Below, piece by piece: positions 8,748 to 17,020 of a DNA stretch of 64,000 bases. The translations under genes were made by a program, and so were the position numbers. The stretch's first letter is position 1, and each line of letters opens with the position of its first letter. The notes beneath the pieces are model-generated. The model was given only the letters and a program-made list of their open reading frames with translations, made no database searches and was not told the origin of the DNA. Origin of the DNA: Lewinellaceae bacterium (GTDB lineage: Bacteria > Bacteroidota > Bacteroidia > Chitinophagales > Saprospiraceae); assembly GCA_016713985.1 (NCBI GenBank), contig JADJOD010000018.1, positions 115,438-179,437 of the forward strand. Direction: 5' to 3'.

Positions 8748-9452
8748 TCAATTCCTCTCCTGTACTTTTTTATTCGATTGCACGTCCACGACGCCGTCCG
8801 TTTTTTTCAATATTTCGATCAGCGTTTTTTCTTCCACCTGCGTGCCGTCGTAAGTGAGGAGCCAGATATTGTCTTCCGAAAGCCGCCGAACGAGCCGGAT
8901 CCGGATGTCCGAAAATTGTGCGATCCAGTTCCCCGCGTTCAGTTCGGGTTTTAGCCGCACGATGAGTTCCCGTTTGGAAGCGTCTGGAATCTCGTTGGGG
9001 TTGACGCCCCGTTTTACGGCGATACCGTGGGCTTCTGCGAGGTCTTTGAGCAGATTTTCCAGTTCGAGCAGGGGGGCAGGGCGGTCGACGGAGCCTTTTA
9101 CCTGTTTGACGTTTTTTCCGTCGAAGGCGGTCAGGGTTACGTAGGGCGCATCGGCGATGTGGGTTTCCACGTGGTCCGGGTATTGCCAGAGGTTGACGTC
9201 TTTGACCTTGGTTTTCAGGCGTTTGAGTTCGTCGGCTGTGAGTTGGAAAGAATCTTTTCCGATCTTTTCCGTAAACCGGATGCCTTCGAAGTGCACCCAC
9301 CCGTCGTTTTGTACGATTAGTTTAAAAACGGGACAAAAGCCGAAGCAGGAACCCGATTCGATGGCGACAAGGTGTTGTACCTTGTGTGTTTTGCCGCATT
9401 TGCCGGCGGACATGAGCATCAGGGTTGCGAGTGTAAACAGGAATGTTTTCAT
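8748..9452 (-). CDS. DUF6438 domain-containing secreted protein
   Basis: 234 residues with an N-terminal hydrophobic signal (MKTFLFTLATLMLMSAGKC). The segment IESGSCFGFCPVFKLIVQND (two Cys spaced SCFGFC) followed by GWVHFEG matches the DUF6438 domain common in Bacteroidota. The C-terminal half (about residues 145-234) looks like a separate small alpha/beta domain. Function unknown. Start chosen at the signal peptide. Confidence 0.72.
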   Translation of the reverse strand: MKTFLFTLATLMLMSAGKCGKTHKVQHLVAIESGSCFGFCPVFKLIVQNDGWVHFEGIRFTEKIGKDSFQLTADELKRLKTKVKDVNLWQYPDHVETHIADAPYVTLTAFDGKNVKQVKGSVDRPAPLLELENLLKDLAEAHGIAVKRGVNPNEIPDASKRELIVRLKPELNAGNWIAQFSDIRIRLVRRLSEDNIWLLTYDGTQVEEKTLIEILKKTDGVVDVQSNKKVQERN

Positions 9453-9548
9453 GGTGTTTGCCGATTTGTTAAAAAATGATGTTGCCGATTCGTAAAAAAC
9501 ATAGCCGGTCTGTTCCCGTGATTTCCATTTGATCACTTGTTTTTCTGC

Positions 9549-10736
9549 CTATTCCATCGCCTGCTCCAGGTCTCCGATGATATCTTCCACCGCCTCAATG
9601 CCCACCGACACCCTTATCATGCCGTCCGTAATGCCGTTTTGTTCGCGGATTTCCTTCGCTACGTTCAGGTGCGACGAAGACGCCGGGTGCAGAAGGAGGG
9701 TGTCCACGTCGCCGAGGGTGGGGGCAATGGTACAGAACCGGACCCGATTCATACAGCGGATACCCGCTTCGAGGCCACCTTTTAATTCAAAACTCAACAT
9801 GCCGCCAAATCCGCTGCGCATCTGGCGCGACGCGAGTGTATGATCGGGATGGGAGCTCAGGCCGGGGTAGTTGACCCGTTCCACAGCCGGGTGTTTTTCC
9901 AGAAATTCGGCCAGCGCGAGCGCGTTGGCGCAATGCCGTTGCATCCGCAGGGCCAGCGTTTTTATACCGTTGTGGGTGAGCCAGGCCTCGAACGGAGAGC
10001 AGTTGGTGCCGGCGAGTTTCATCGCGCGCCACACGTGTTTGCGCATTCGTTCCTTGTCTGAGTCGACGATGACGCCGGCGATGGAGTTGCCGTGGCCGTT
10101 GAGGTACTTGGTGGTGGAATGTATGATAAAATCCACGCCGTGTGCAAACGGTTGCTGAAGCAGGGGTGTGGGAAAAGTATTGTCGATGGCGCAGAGCACG
10201 CCGTGGCGGTGGGCGAGGTCGGCAAGCGCGCGGATATCGACGCAGGCGAGGGTGGGGTTGGCGGGTGTCTCGCAATACAGCAGCCGTATGTTTTTATCCT
10301 GCCGCAGCAAATCTTCCACCCGGTTCAGGTCGCGCAGGTCGGTCATGGCCGTTTCCACGCCAAACTGGCCGAATATCGCGGTCAGCAATTCGGTGGTGCC
10401 TCCGTATAAGTTGCCTTGTGTCAGCACTTTATCTCCGCTTTTTAATACACCCAACAGCAGGGTCGAAATGGCCGACATGCCGCTGGACGTCATCACGGCT
10501 TGCGCTTCCAGGCCAAGGCCATGGGTTTCGAGTCCGGCAATTTTTGCCGCCACCATATCCACGGTGGGGTTGGCATACCGGCTGTACACGTGACCACTTT
10601 CTATGTTCCGGAAAATGTCGATACCCTGGTCGATATCGTCGAAAACAAACGAAGAAGTGGCGTAAATCGGCAACACGTGCGGGGCCGTGGTGCGGTTGTC
10701 GGGGAGCTCTTTGACAGTGTAGGAGTGGATGTTCAT
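9549..10736 (-). CDS. Cys/Met-metabolism PLP enzyme (methionine gamma-lyase-like)
   Basis: 395-residue fold-type I PLP enzyme of the trans-sulfuration family. Visible signatures are YSRYANPTVD, the cofactor-binding SSGMSAIS, NLYGGTTELL, DNTFPTPLLQQP and the Schiff-base lysine region IIHSTTKYLNGHGN, with SVGIEAVEDIIGDL at the C terminus. Methionine gamma-lyase, cystathionine gamma-lyase and O-acetylhomoserine sulfhydrylase share all of these; the exact reaction cannot be settled here. The ATG is directly preceded by the CCCTGAAACC-type repeat array. Confidence 0.85.
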   Translation of the reverse strand: MNIHSYTVKELPDNRTTAPHVLPIYATSSFVFDDIDQGIDIFRNIESGHVYSRYANPTVDMVAAKIAGLETHGLGLEAQAVMTSSGMSAISTLLLGVLKSGDKVLTQGNLYGGTTELLTAIFGQFGVETAMTDLRDLNRVEDLLRQDKNIRLLYCETPANPTLACVDIRALADLAHRHGVLCAIDNTFPTPLLQQPFAHGVDFIIHSTTKYLNGHGNSIAGVIVDSDKERMRKHVWRAMKLAGTNCSPFEAWLTHNGIKTLALRMQRHCANALALAEFLEKHPAVERVNYPGLSSHPDHTLASRQMRSGFGGMLSFELKGGLEAGIRCMNRVRFCTIAPTLGDVDTLLLHPASSSHLNVAKEIREQNGITDGMIRVSVGIEAVEDIIGDLEQAME

Positions 10737-10740
10737 GGTG

Positions 10741-10905
10741 AAAAAGGTTTGAAGGTTTCAGGGTTTCAGGGGTTTCAGGGTTTCAGTTAGGTTTCAGGGT
10801 TTAAGGGTTTAAGGTTTCGGGGGTTCAGGGTTTCAATGGGTTTCCAATGGGTTTGAAGGTTTGGGGTTTCAGGGGTTTGAAGGTTTCAGGGGGGGAGGAT
10901 CTAAT
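10741..10905 (-). repeat. CCCTGAAACCCTTAAA-type array, left arm
   Basis: A degenerate tandem of GGTTTCAGGG / GTTTAAGG units on the plus strand. Read toward the PLP-enzyme gene it is CCTGAAACC/CTTCAAACC, nearly free of G. It abuts the start codon at 10736. The reverse complement of the same array lies beyond the S23-type gene at 11456-11562, and further copies lie at 46904-46932 and 47090-47212. Confidence 0.75.
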
Positions 10906-10909
10906 AGGG

Positions 10910-11392
10910 TTAGGGAGTGTCGGGAAGTGAATTTGGATCAATCATTTGGGGCGGTTCGAAGTTGGGAAAATTGGAATCAGAATACGCGTATTTCCTGACT
11001 TTAGATGAAGCGTGACGCAATCCCTTTATATTCGTTTTGTTCAAATATTCCAGGAGTGCGTGAATGGCGGCACTCGTGCGGATAGCAAGGGTATGAAGTT
11101 CTTTTAATTCAAGTTCATCAATGTAACCGTAATCCAAAGCGCGATAACCTTGCGACCGGACTTCTCCACAGGAGCCTTGAGATATGCCCAAAAAATACTT
11201 GAATTCCGCATTACTCTTGCGCTCATGACCCTCTGCAATACAGTCCATAACCGAACCGGAAGAAGCCCGAATCTGTTTCCTCAATTCCCAGTCACTAAAG
11301 AAATTTGGTTTTTCGGTCAATTGCTTGACGGTCCGGCAAAGTTCCCTTGCCAGTTTCCATGCTTCGATTTCTTCAAAACGTTTGAAAGTCAT
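10910..11392 (-). CDS. Four-helix-bundle (S23/IVS-type) protein
   Basis: 161 residues of the family found inside 23S rRNA intervening sequences and as free-standing genes (TIGR02436-type): FEEIEAWKLARELCRTVKQLT, LRKQIRASSGSVMDCIAEGHERKS, FKYFLGISQGSCGEVRSQGYRALDYGYI. The start is at 11392; the longer reading upstream is a poly-G/hydrophobic artefact. CAAATATA on the plus strand at 11414-11421 gives a minus-strand -7 element TATATTTG just upstream. The gene sits between two inverted copies of the CCCTGAAACC array. Molecular role unknown. Confidence 0.82.
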   Translation of the reverse strand: MTFKRFEEIEAWKLARELCRTVKQLTEKPNFFSDWELRKQIRASSGSVMDCIAEGHERKSNAEFKYFLGISQGSCGEVRSQGYRALDYGYIDELELKELHTLAIRTSAAIHALLEYLNKTNIKGLRHASSKVRKYAYSDSNFPNFEPPQMIDPNSLPDTP

Positions 11393-11455
11393 ATTTCTAA
11401 GATTTAGTAATAACAAATATATAACCCACCTTTCCCACCCCCCCCCAAAAAAAAA

Positions 11456-11562
11456 CATTGAAACCCTTAAACCCTTAAACCTACTGAAACCCTTAAACCC
11501 TTAAACCCTGAAACCCTTAAACCCCCTGAAACCCTTAAACCCTTAAACCTCTGAAACCCTCC
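11456..11562 (+). repeat. CCCTGAAACCCTTAAA-type array, right arm
   Basis: Tandem GAAACCCTTAAACCC/ CCTGAAACC units on the plus strand, that is, the inverted copy of the 10741-10905 array. It fills the space between the S23-type gene and the stop codon of the SH3-domain gene. Confidence 0.75.
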
Positions 11563-12570
11563 TCAATCCCCCGGCCAAAAATGCTCGCATACCTTTCGCA
11601 GCGCTTCCCCCGGCCGGGCTTTGGAGGACAGGAATAACGCATCCCGGCAGCCCATTTCATAAGGGCAATCGTTGAGGATGGCGTCGGGTTTTCCGTCCAT
11701 GTCGAGGTCGCCGTACCAGGTAATACGGACGGAAGGGTTCATTTCTTCCGATTCCGTTTTGACCCAGGGGGTCAGGTCCTGCCGGTACGGCGGCTGCGTG
11801 GAATAATCAAGCAGGGTGAGTTGGTAATCGGTCACCCGGACGTACAGGTATTCGTTGTTTTCCATACGTGCGCACCCCGTAGCCGTCAGGATGTAACTGG
11901 GCTTCATCGTGGTGTCGATGGTATTCATATCGCCGCCGGGGTGAATAGATACCGTGTTGCCCGGCGCCAGATCGCCGGAGAGGAACATATCGCGCACTTC
12001 GAACTGGCCCAGGGGCCCTGCATAACCCGTTTTCATGGGTTTCAAGCTGCCGATGATAAATTTACTTTCTTCTTTCTGGTTGGTTTTTAATACCCGGATC
12101 TTTTCGCCGTAAAATTCATTGGTTTCTTCTTCGAGGCGCACGATGATGGGGCGCAGCTCATCGGCAAAAGAATCGCGGCGGTACAGGCCGTACCAGTTCA
12201 GGGACGGCAAGGGATCGGGGTTGAAAAAAAAATCGCCTTCATGGTAGAGGCCGGTGGTGCCGGTTACATAGGCGCCGAAAACATAACCGGTTTTGCCCTG
12301 ATAATTTACTTTGATCCAGGGCGCGTAGGGGGAATCAGGGTCGGTGGTGTCGGATTGTACCCACTGCCCGTTGTTCCAGGCTTCCAGGTATTGTACGACG
12401 CTCCCTTTTTGCAGGGAAGCCACCTTGTTGGAATTTTTGTCGGGGGCTTCGCGCAGATTCAGCGTATTGGCGGTGACCACCAATTCCTCCGGGAAAAAGG
12501 GGGTGTATTGGGCTATAGCCTGAAAAGCAAAAAACAGGAAACAGGTAATGGTGAACGAGAAAGTCTTCAT
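11563..12570 (-). CDS. Secreted SH3b-domain protein
   Basis: 335 residues with a Sec signal (MKTFSFTITCFLFFAFQAIAQ). A bacterial SH3 domain follows: VVTANTLNLREAPDKNSNKVASLQKGSVVQYLE and WIKVNYQGKTGYVFGAYV. The C-terminal part contains YGDLDMDGKPDAIL, a calcium-binding-like DxDxDG loop, and a Cys pair. SH3b domains usually bind cell-wall or matrix polymers; no catalytic domain is visible. Start set at the signal peptide. Confidence 0.8.
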   Translation of the reverse strand: MKTFSFTITCFLFFAFQAIAQYTPFFPEELVVTANTLNLREAPDKNSNKVASLQKGSVVQYLEAWNNGQWVQSDTTDPDSPYAPWIKVNYQGKTGYVFGAYVTGTTGLYHEGDFFFNPDPLPSLNWYGLYRRDSFADELRPIIVRLEEETNEFYGEKIRVLKTNQKEESKFIIGSLKPMKTGYAGPLGQFEVRDMFLSGDLAPGNTVSIHPGGDMNTIDTTMKPSYILTATGCARMENNEYLYVRVTDYQLTLLDYSTQPPYRQDLTPWVKTESEEMNPSVRITWYGDLDMDGKPDAILNDCPYEMGCRDALFLSSKARPGEALRKVCEHFWPGD

Positions 12571-12783
12571 TTTGTATACTCGGTTGTATGTCAATAAATT
12601 AGAATGCTGGGAGGTTTTGAGTCTTGCTGAAGTTTTCCGGCTGGCTTTAATGGGTCTCCCGCAAATTCCACGGATATGCGCAGATTGTAATTTCGACAAC
12701 TTTGAAAAATAGTCTGCAAAAATCAGGGGTATGTGGGGGAGACAGCCTCGGTACCGGCAAAAGTATCACTTTGCCCCGTCGGT

Positions 12784-13317
12784 TTATTTCAACAATACGA
12801 CACGAAATCCGAAGAGGCCTTTTTTTACCGGAAGAAGGATGTCGTCTCCGGGTTTTGACAGCGGGAAATAAACCTGTTTTTTATAACGGAACTCCCGGGT
12901 GCGCCCGTTTTCCCTGACGGTGAGGAAATAGCCGGTGGTTTGTGGTTTTTCACCTTTCAGCAGGCCGTAATTGGAACTGAAATAAGGTCTTTCCGCGATA
13001 AATTCAAAGGACTGGTGCTGCGTTTGCCCGATGCTCCGGTTGAGCAGGCTGCCGGCAAGCGGGGCAAAAACGGGAAAAAACAGGGCGATCAGCAGGACTT
13101 CCGGCAGGTGTCGTTCCCAGGGTTTGAACCGCTCCCGCCAGCGCCATAAAACGAATGCAGCCAGCAGTACGGCTGCCGTGAGCGAACCGGCCACCAGCCA
13201 GCCGACCCCGAGTGTATTGGACAGTACCGGGAATTCCAATACGTACAGGCCTGTGAGGGTGATAAAAAACAGTACGGCGAACAGCGCCAGCAGGCGGGTA
13301 CGAATGTCCGGATTCAT
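12784..13317 (-). CDS. Two- to three-TM membrane protein of unknown function
   Basis: 177 residues with hydrophobic segments LLALFAVLFFITLTGLYVL, LVAGSLTAAVLLAAFVLW and LLIALFFPVFAPLAGSLL, then a soluble C-terminal domain (FIAERPYFSSNYGLL..YKKQVYFPL). The ATG lies 2 bp after the ABC-F stop, so it is the downstream partner in an operon with that gene. I do not recognise the family. The 213-bp stretch 12571-12783 downstream shows nothing distinctive. Confidence 0.7.
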   Translation of the reverse strand: MNPDIRTRLLALFAVLFFITLTGLYVLEFPVLSNTLGVGWLVAGSLTAAVLLAAFVLWRWRERFKPWERHLPEVLLIALFFPVFAPLAGSLLNRSIGQTQHQSFEFIAERPYFSSNYGLLKGEKPQTTGYFLTVRENGRTREFRYKKQVYFPLSKPGDDILLPVKKGLFGFRVVLLK

Positions 13318-13319
13318 AG

Positions 13320-15233
13320 CTATCCCAATTTTTCCACTGCCGCCTCCCACTCTCCGTACACCTTCGCGAGTTCCGTTTTCAGGTCGCCGTATTTTTTCAA
13401 CGAGGTCTGCGAATCGGGCCGGTTATAAAATTCGGGGTCGGTCATTTTGGCCTCAAAAGCCGAAATTTCTTTTTCCAGATCACCGATGCGTTTTTCATGT
13501 TTTTGCACCAGGCGTTGCAACTGCTTTTTATCCTCAGCATTCAACACCGGGCTGCCGTTACTGCTACTGCCACTGCCACTGCTACTGCCACTGCCACTCC
13601 TTTTTTCCACGTCCCGCATATTGTCCAGCCGCCTTCTTTCGAGGAAATAATTGACGTCGCCGAGGTGTTCGTACAAATGGCTGTCGCGGAATTCTATGGT
13701 CCGGGTGGTCAGGTCCGACAAAAACTCGCGGTCGTGGCTGACCACTAAGAGTGTGCCGTTGTAGGCCAGAAGCGCCTGTTTCAGCACTTCTTTGGAAAGC
13801 ATGTCTAAGTGGTTGGTCGGTTCGTCGAGCAGAAGGAAGTTAAACGGGCGCAGGAGCATGCAGGCCAAAGCGAGGCGCGCGCGTTCGCCGCCGGAGAGCG
13901 CGGTCACCTTTTTATCCACGTCTTCGCCGCTGAACAGGAATGCGCCGAGGATGCCGCGCAATTTGGTGCGCATTTCTTCGGGAGAATTTCGCTCCATCGT
14001 CTGCAGGAGCGTCAATTTGGGGTCGAGGGTTTCGGCTTGGTTCTGGGCGTAATAACCGACGGTGACGTTGTGGCCGAGTGTAACCTTGCCGGCTGTGGCG
14101 GGTTCCTGGCCGATCAGGATTTTGGCAAGGGTCGTTTTGCCTTGTCCGTTTTGCCCGACAAACGCCACCCGTTCGCCCCGAAGTAATTCAAGATCAACAC
14201 TTTCCAGTACTTTGAGGTTGCCGTAGTGTTTGCTCACTTTTTCGGCTTTCGCCACCACCTCTCCCGAACGCGGCGCTTCGGGGAAACGAATGTTCATCAC
14301 GGCCGTATCCATATCGTCGATCTCGATACGGTCCAATTTGTCGAGTTGCTTCTGCATCGACTGCGCCATTTTGGTTTTGGTGGCTTTGGCCATAAACCGC
14401 GCGATGGTGCGTTCGCGGTCGGCGATTACACGCTGCTGGTTGTCGTAGGCGTTTTGCATTTGTTCGCGGCGGTCGGCGCTGAGTTCCACGTATTTGGAAT
14501 AAGGCGCTTTATAGTCGTTGATTTTGCCGAGCATGATTTCCGCAGTGCGGTTGGTCACGTTGTCGAGAAAACGCCGGTCGTGGCTGATCACGATGACCAT
14601 GCCGGGGTAGGAAGAAAGCCAGTCTTCGAGCCACAGGATACTTTCGATGTCGAGGTGGTTGGTCGGCTCGTCGAGCAGGAGCAAGTCGGGCTGGCGGAGC
14701 AACATTTTGGCTAATTCGATCCGCATCTGCCAGCCGCCGCTGAACTCGTCGGTGAGGCGCAACATGTCGGAAGAATGGAATCCGAGCCCCGACAACACCT
14801 TTTCTGCGTCGGCCTGCGAAGTGGCGTGGCCCATGTGGTGCAGGTGATCGGTGATGTCGCCCATCTGCTCGATGAGTTTGTGGTAGTATTCCGATTCGTA
14901 ATCGTCACGTGTAGCGAGTTCATTTTCAACACGATGCAACTCTTTTTCCAAAGCGAGGATTTCGCTGAACGCCGTCATGGTTTCGTCGATCACCGTTTTG
15001 CCTTTCGGCAGCAGCATATCCTGGTGCAGGTAACCGAGGGTGAAGTGTGTGGGCCGTACCACATTGCCTTCGTGGGGCGACATTTCGCCGGCGATGATTT
15101 TCAACAGGGTCGATTTGCCCGCGCCGTTGCGGCCTACGAGGCCGACACGTTCGCCGGGTTTGAGCACAAAGTTGACCGAATCGAGCAGGATGCGGTTGCC
15201 GTATTGGACGTAGATATTACTAAGGGTCAGCAT
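13320..15233 (-). CDS. ABC-F family ATPase
   Basis: 637-residue duplicated ABC protein without membrane segments: Walker A GRNGAGKST and GQNGQGKTT, signatures SGGWQ and SGGERARLAL, Walker B LLLLDEPTNHLD and FLLLDEPTNHLD, with the intervening linker of ribosome-associated ABC-F factors (Uup/EttA-type). The C-terminal segment (LQRLVQKHEKRIGDLEKEISAFEAKM) is a coiled coil, as in Uup. The stretch joining it to the second ABC domain is a Gly/Ser linker encoded by a GGCAGT microsatellite. Likely acts on ribosomes. Confidence 0.92.
   Translation of the reverse strand: MLTLSNIYVQYGNRILLDSVNFVLKPGERVGLVGRNGAGKSTLLKIIAGEMSPHEGNVVRPTHFTLGYLHQDMLLPKGKTVIDETMTAFSEILALEKELHRVENELATRDDYESEYYHKLIEQMGDITDHLHHMGHATSQADAEKVLSGLGFHSSDMLRLTDEFSGGWQMRIELAKMLLRQPDLLLLDEPTNHLDIESILWLEDWLSSYPGMVIVISHDRRFLDNVTNRTAEIMLGKINDYKAPYSKYVELSADRREQMQNAYDNQQRVIADRERTIARFMAKATKTKMAQSMQKQLDKLDRIEIDDMDTAVMNIRFPEAPRSGEVVAKAEKVSKHYGNLKVLESVDLELLRGERVAFVGQNGQGKTTLAKILIGQEPATAGKVTLGHNVTVGYYAQNQAETLDPKLTLLQTMERNSPEEMRTKLRGILGAFLFSGEDVDKKVTALSGGERARLALACMLLRPFNFLLLDEPTNHLDMLSKEVLKQALLAYNGTLLVVSHDREFLSDLTTRTIEFRDSHLYEHLGDVNYFLERRRLDNMRDVEKRSGSGSSSGSGSSSNGSPVLNAEDKKQLQRLVQKHEKRIGDLEKEISAFEAKMTDPEFYNRPDSQTSLKKYGDLKTELAKVYGEWEAAVEKLG
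13557..13612 (-). repeat. Microsatellite encoding the ABC-F Gly/Ser linker
   Basis: Inside the ABC-F gene the minus strand reads as GGCAGT/AGCAGT units coding SGSGSSSGSGSSS. The same motif occurs outside any gene right after rel (4283-4319), so the repeat type is not confined to coding DNA. Confidence 0.65.
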
Positions 15234-15235
15234 AG

Positions 15236-15305
15236 TGGTAGCGCGAATTTTAATTCGCTGATAGTAACGCGAAATGAATTTCGCCGGAAAACGGGCGCAA
15301 AGGTA
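15236..15305 (-). promoter_or_regulatory. ABC-F promoter and palindromic leader
   Basis: CAAAGGTA on the plus strand (15298-15305) gives TACCTTTG on the minus strand, a -7 element. Between it and the ABC-F start are two related palindromes, GCGAATTTTAATTCGC and GCGAAATGAATTTCGC, in the transcribed leader. No -33 element is evident. Confidence 0.55.
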
Positions 15306-15422
15306 GTTCTAAGTTCCGAGTTTGAGGGTTGAAGTTTGAAGCATAACGAAGGCAGCCGTTTTCGAAACCGTATTGTTGCCGATTATTCCGGTATCGGCCT
15401 TATTTTGCCCGGAAAAAATAAC

Positions 15423-16712
15423 ATGAAGTTATTGCCCGGTCTTTTTTTCGCATTCATTCAGGCAGGTGCACTTTTCGCCCAGCCCGCCCTCAAACCCCAA
15501 ACCGACCGCCTCTGCGCTAACCTCGAACCCAAAGTCATCACCTGGCGCCGCGATTTCCACGAACACCCCGAACTCAGCAACCGCGAGTTCCGCACGGCGG
15601 AAAAAGTGGCGGCACATCTAAAATCGCTGGGCCTGGAAGTCCGCACCGGCGTCGCCAAAACCGGCGTTGTGGGTATTCTCAAAGGTGGAAAACCCGGCCC
15701 GGTTATCGGCCTGCGCGCCGACATGGATGCGTTGCCGGTGGTGGAAAGGGGCGATTTGCCTTTTAAATCGGTCGCCAAATCGACGTACAACGGCGAAGAA
15801 GTGGGCGTCATGCATGCCTGCGGGCACGATACCCACGTGGCCATTATGATGGGTGTGGCGGAAGTGTTAAGCCAGGTCAAAAAAGACCTCGCCGGCACGG
15901 TGGTGTTCCTGTTCCAGCCCGCTGAGGAAGGCCCGCCGGAAAACGAGGAAGGCGGCGCTCCGCTGATGATCAAAGAAGGCGCGCTCGACAATCCGAAGAT
16001 CGAGGCCCTGTTCGGCCTGCACATCAATTCGCAAACGGAAGTCGGGCAGATCAAATACCGCGCAGGCGGGATCATGGCGGCGTCGGACTGGTTTTATATC
16101 ACTGTGCATGGCAAACAATCGCACGGCTCGCAGCCCTGGAGCGGCATGGATCCCATCGTTGTGTCCGCCCAGATCATCGAAGGATTGCAAACCATCGTCA
16201 GCCGGCAGGTGGACCTGACCGACCAGCCGGCCGTAGTGACGGTGGGTAAAATTCAAAGCGGCGTACGCGCCAACATCATTCCGGAAACTGCCGAACTGGT
16301 GGGCACTATCCGTACCCTCGACACCGCCATGCAGCGGAAAATCCACGAAAAGATCGTCCGCACCGCCGAAAAAATCGCCGAAAGTGCCGGCGCGCGCGCC
16401 GAAGTGCGTATCGAAAACAAACCCCCCGTTACCTACCACGACCCGGCCCTCATGGCCCGGATGTTGCCTTCCTGCGTGAAGCGGCGGGTGAAAAATGTGA
16501 TCGAGCGCAAACCGGTGACCGGCGCCGAAGATTTCGGCTTTTTTTGCCCAAAAGTACCGTCGGTGTACTTTTTCCTCGGCGGTATGCCCAAAGGCAAAAA
16601 GCCGGAAGAAGCGGCAGCGCACCATACGCCCGATTTTTACGTCGACGAAAGCGGAATGCTGCTGGGAGTGAAGGCGTTTTGTTACCTCGTGCTGGATTAT
16701 TTGGGAAAATAA
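15423..16712 (+). CDS. M20-family amidohydrolase (secreted)
   Basis: 429 residues with a signal peptide (MKLLPGLFFAFIQAGALFA) and the IAA-amino-acid-hydrolase/carboxypeptidase fold: metal-site motifs VIGLRADMDALPV, HACGHDTHVAIMMG and FQPAEEG, dimerisation-domain segment VHGKQSHGSQPWSGMDPI, and C-terminal PVTGAEDFGFF. It probably hydrolyses N-acyl amino acids or small peptides in the periplasm. The ATG at 15423 is chosen since it begins the signal peptide; the open frame extends upstream to 15336 without sense. Confidence 0.9.
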   Translation: MKLLPGLFFAFIQAGALFAQPALKPQTDRLCANLEPKVITWRRDFHEHPELSNREFRTAEKVAAHLKSLGLEVRTGVAKTGVVGILKGGKPGPVIGLRADMDALPVVERGDLPFKSVAKSTYNGEEVGVMHACGHDTHVAIMMGVAEVLSQVKKDLAGTVVFLFQPAEEGPPENEEGGAPLMIKEGALDNPKIEALFGLHINSQTEVGQIKYRAGGIMAASDWFYITVHGKQSHGSQPWSGMDPIVVSAQIIEGLQTIVSRQVDLTDQPAVVTVGKIQSGVRANIIPETAELVGTIRTLDTAMQRKIHEKIVRTAEKIAESAGARAEVRIENKPPVTYHDPALMARMLPSCVKRRVKNVIERKPVTGAEDFGFFCPKVPSVYFFLGGMPKGKKPEEAAAHHTPDFYVDESGMLLGVKAFCYLVLDYLGK

Positions 16713-16720
16713 GGGTGGCT

Positions 16721-16835
16721 GTCTCGCAAGCAGATTATTGGACAGGATTTACAAGATTTACAGGATATTTCTCCTGAAAATGCTCTTTAAACCTGTAAAT
16801 CTTGTAAATCCTGTCAAAATTCAGACTTGTGAGAC
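16721..16835. repeat. Inverted repeat of the GACAGGATTTACAGG family
   Basis: A perfect 24-bp inverted repeat (16741-16764 / 16792-16815) with a 27-bp loop is flanked by a second arm pair, GTCTCGCAAG / CTTGTGAGAC. The rest of the 308-bp gap (16836-17020) contains a GC-rich hairpin around 16845-16870 and the palindrome CGGATTTGGAAATCCG. Related units recur at 18781-18921 and 43186-43216. Confidence 0.7.
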
Positions 16836-17020
16836 GCCCCGCCGCCGCCGCGTTGCGGCGGATTTGGAAATCCGTCGTACCGTGCACTTTTCAAAAACCT
16901 GCCGGAACGGTACGGCCCATCCACGGCCTGTTTTTTCCGCGGAGATTTGAAAAGTCGCCTAAGGCTCACTCAGTTAACGTGTTCTATCAATGGAGGCTTT
17001 TGAAGGATTCAGACGGTTTC

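Noticed and set aside
10741..10905. Telomere-like sequence (GGGTTTA/GGGTTTCAG units)
   Set aside because: It is short, degenerate and internal, directly before a start codon in a bacterial chromosome.
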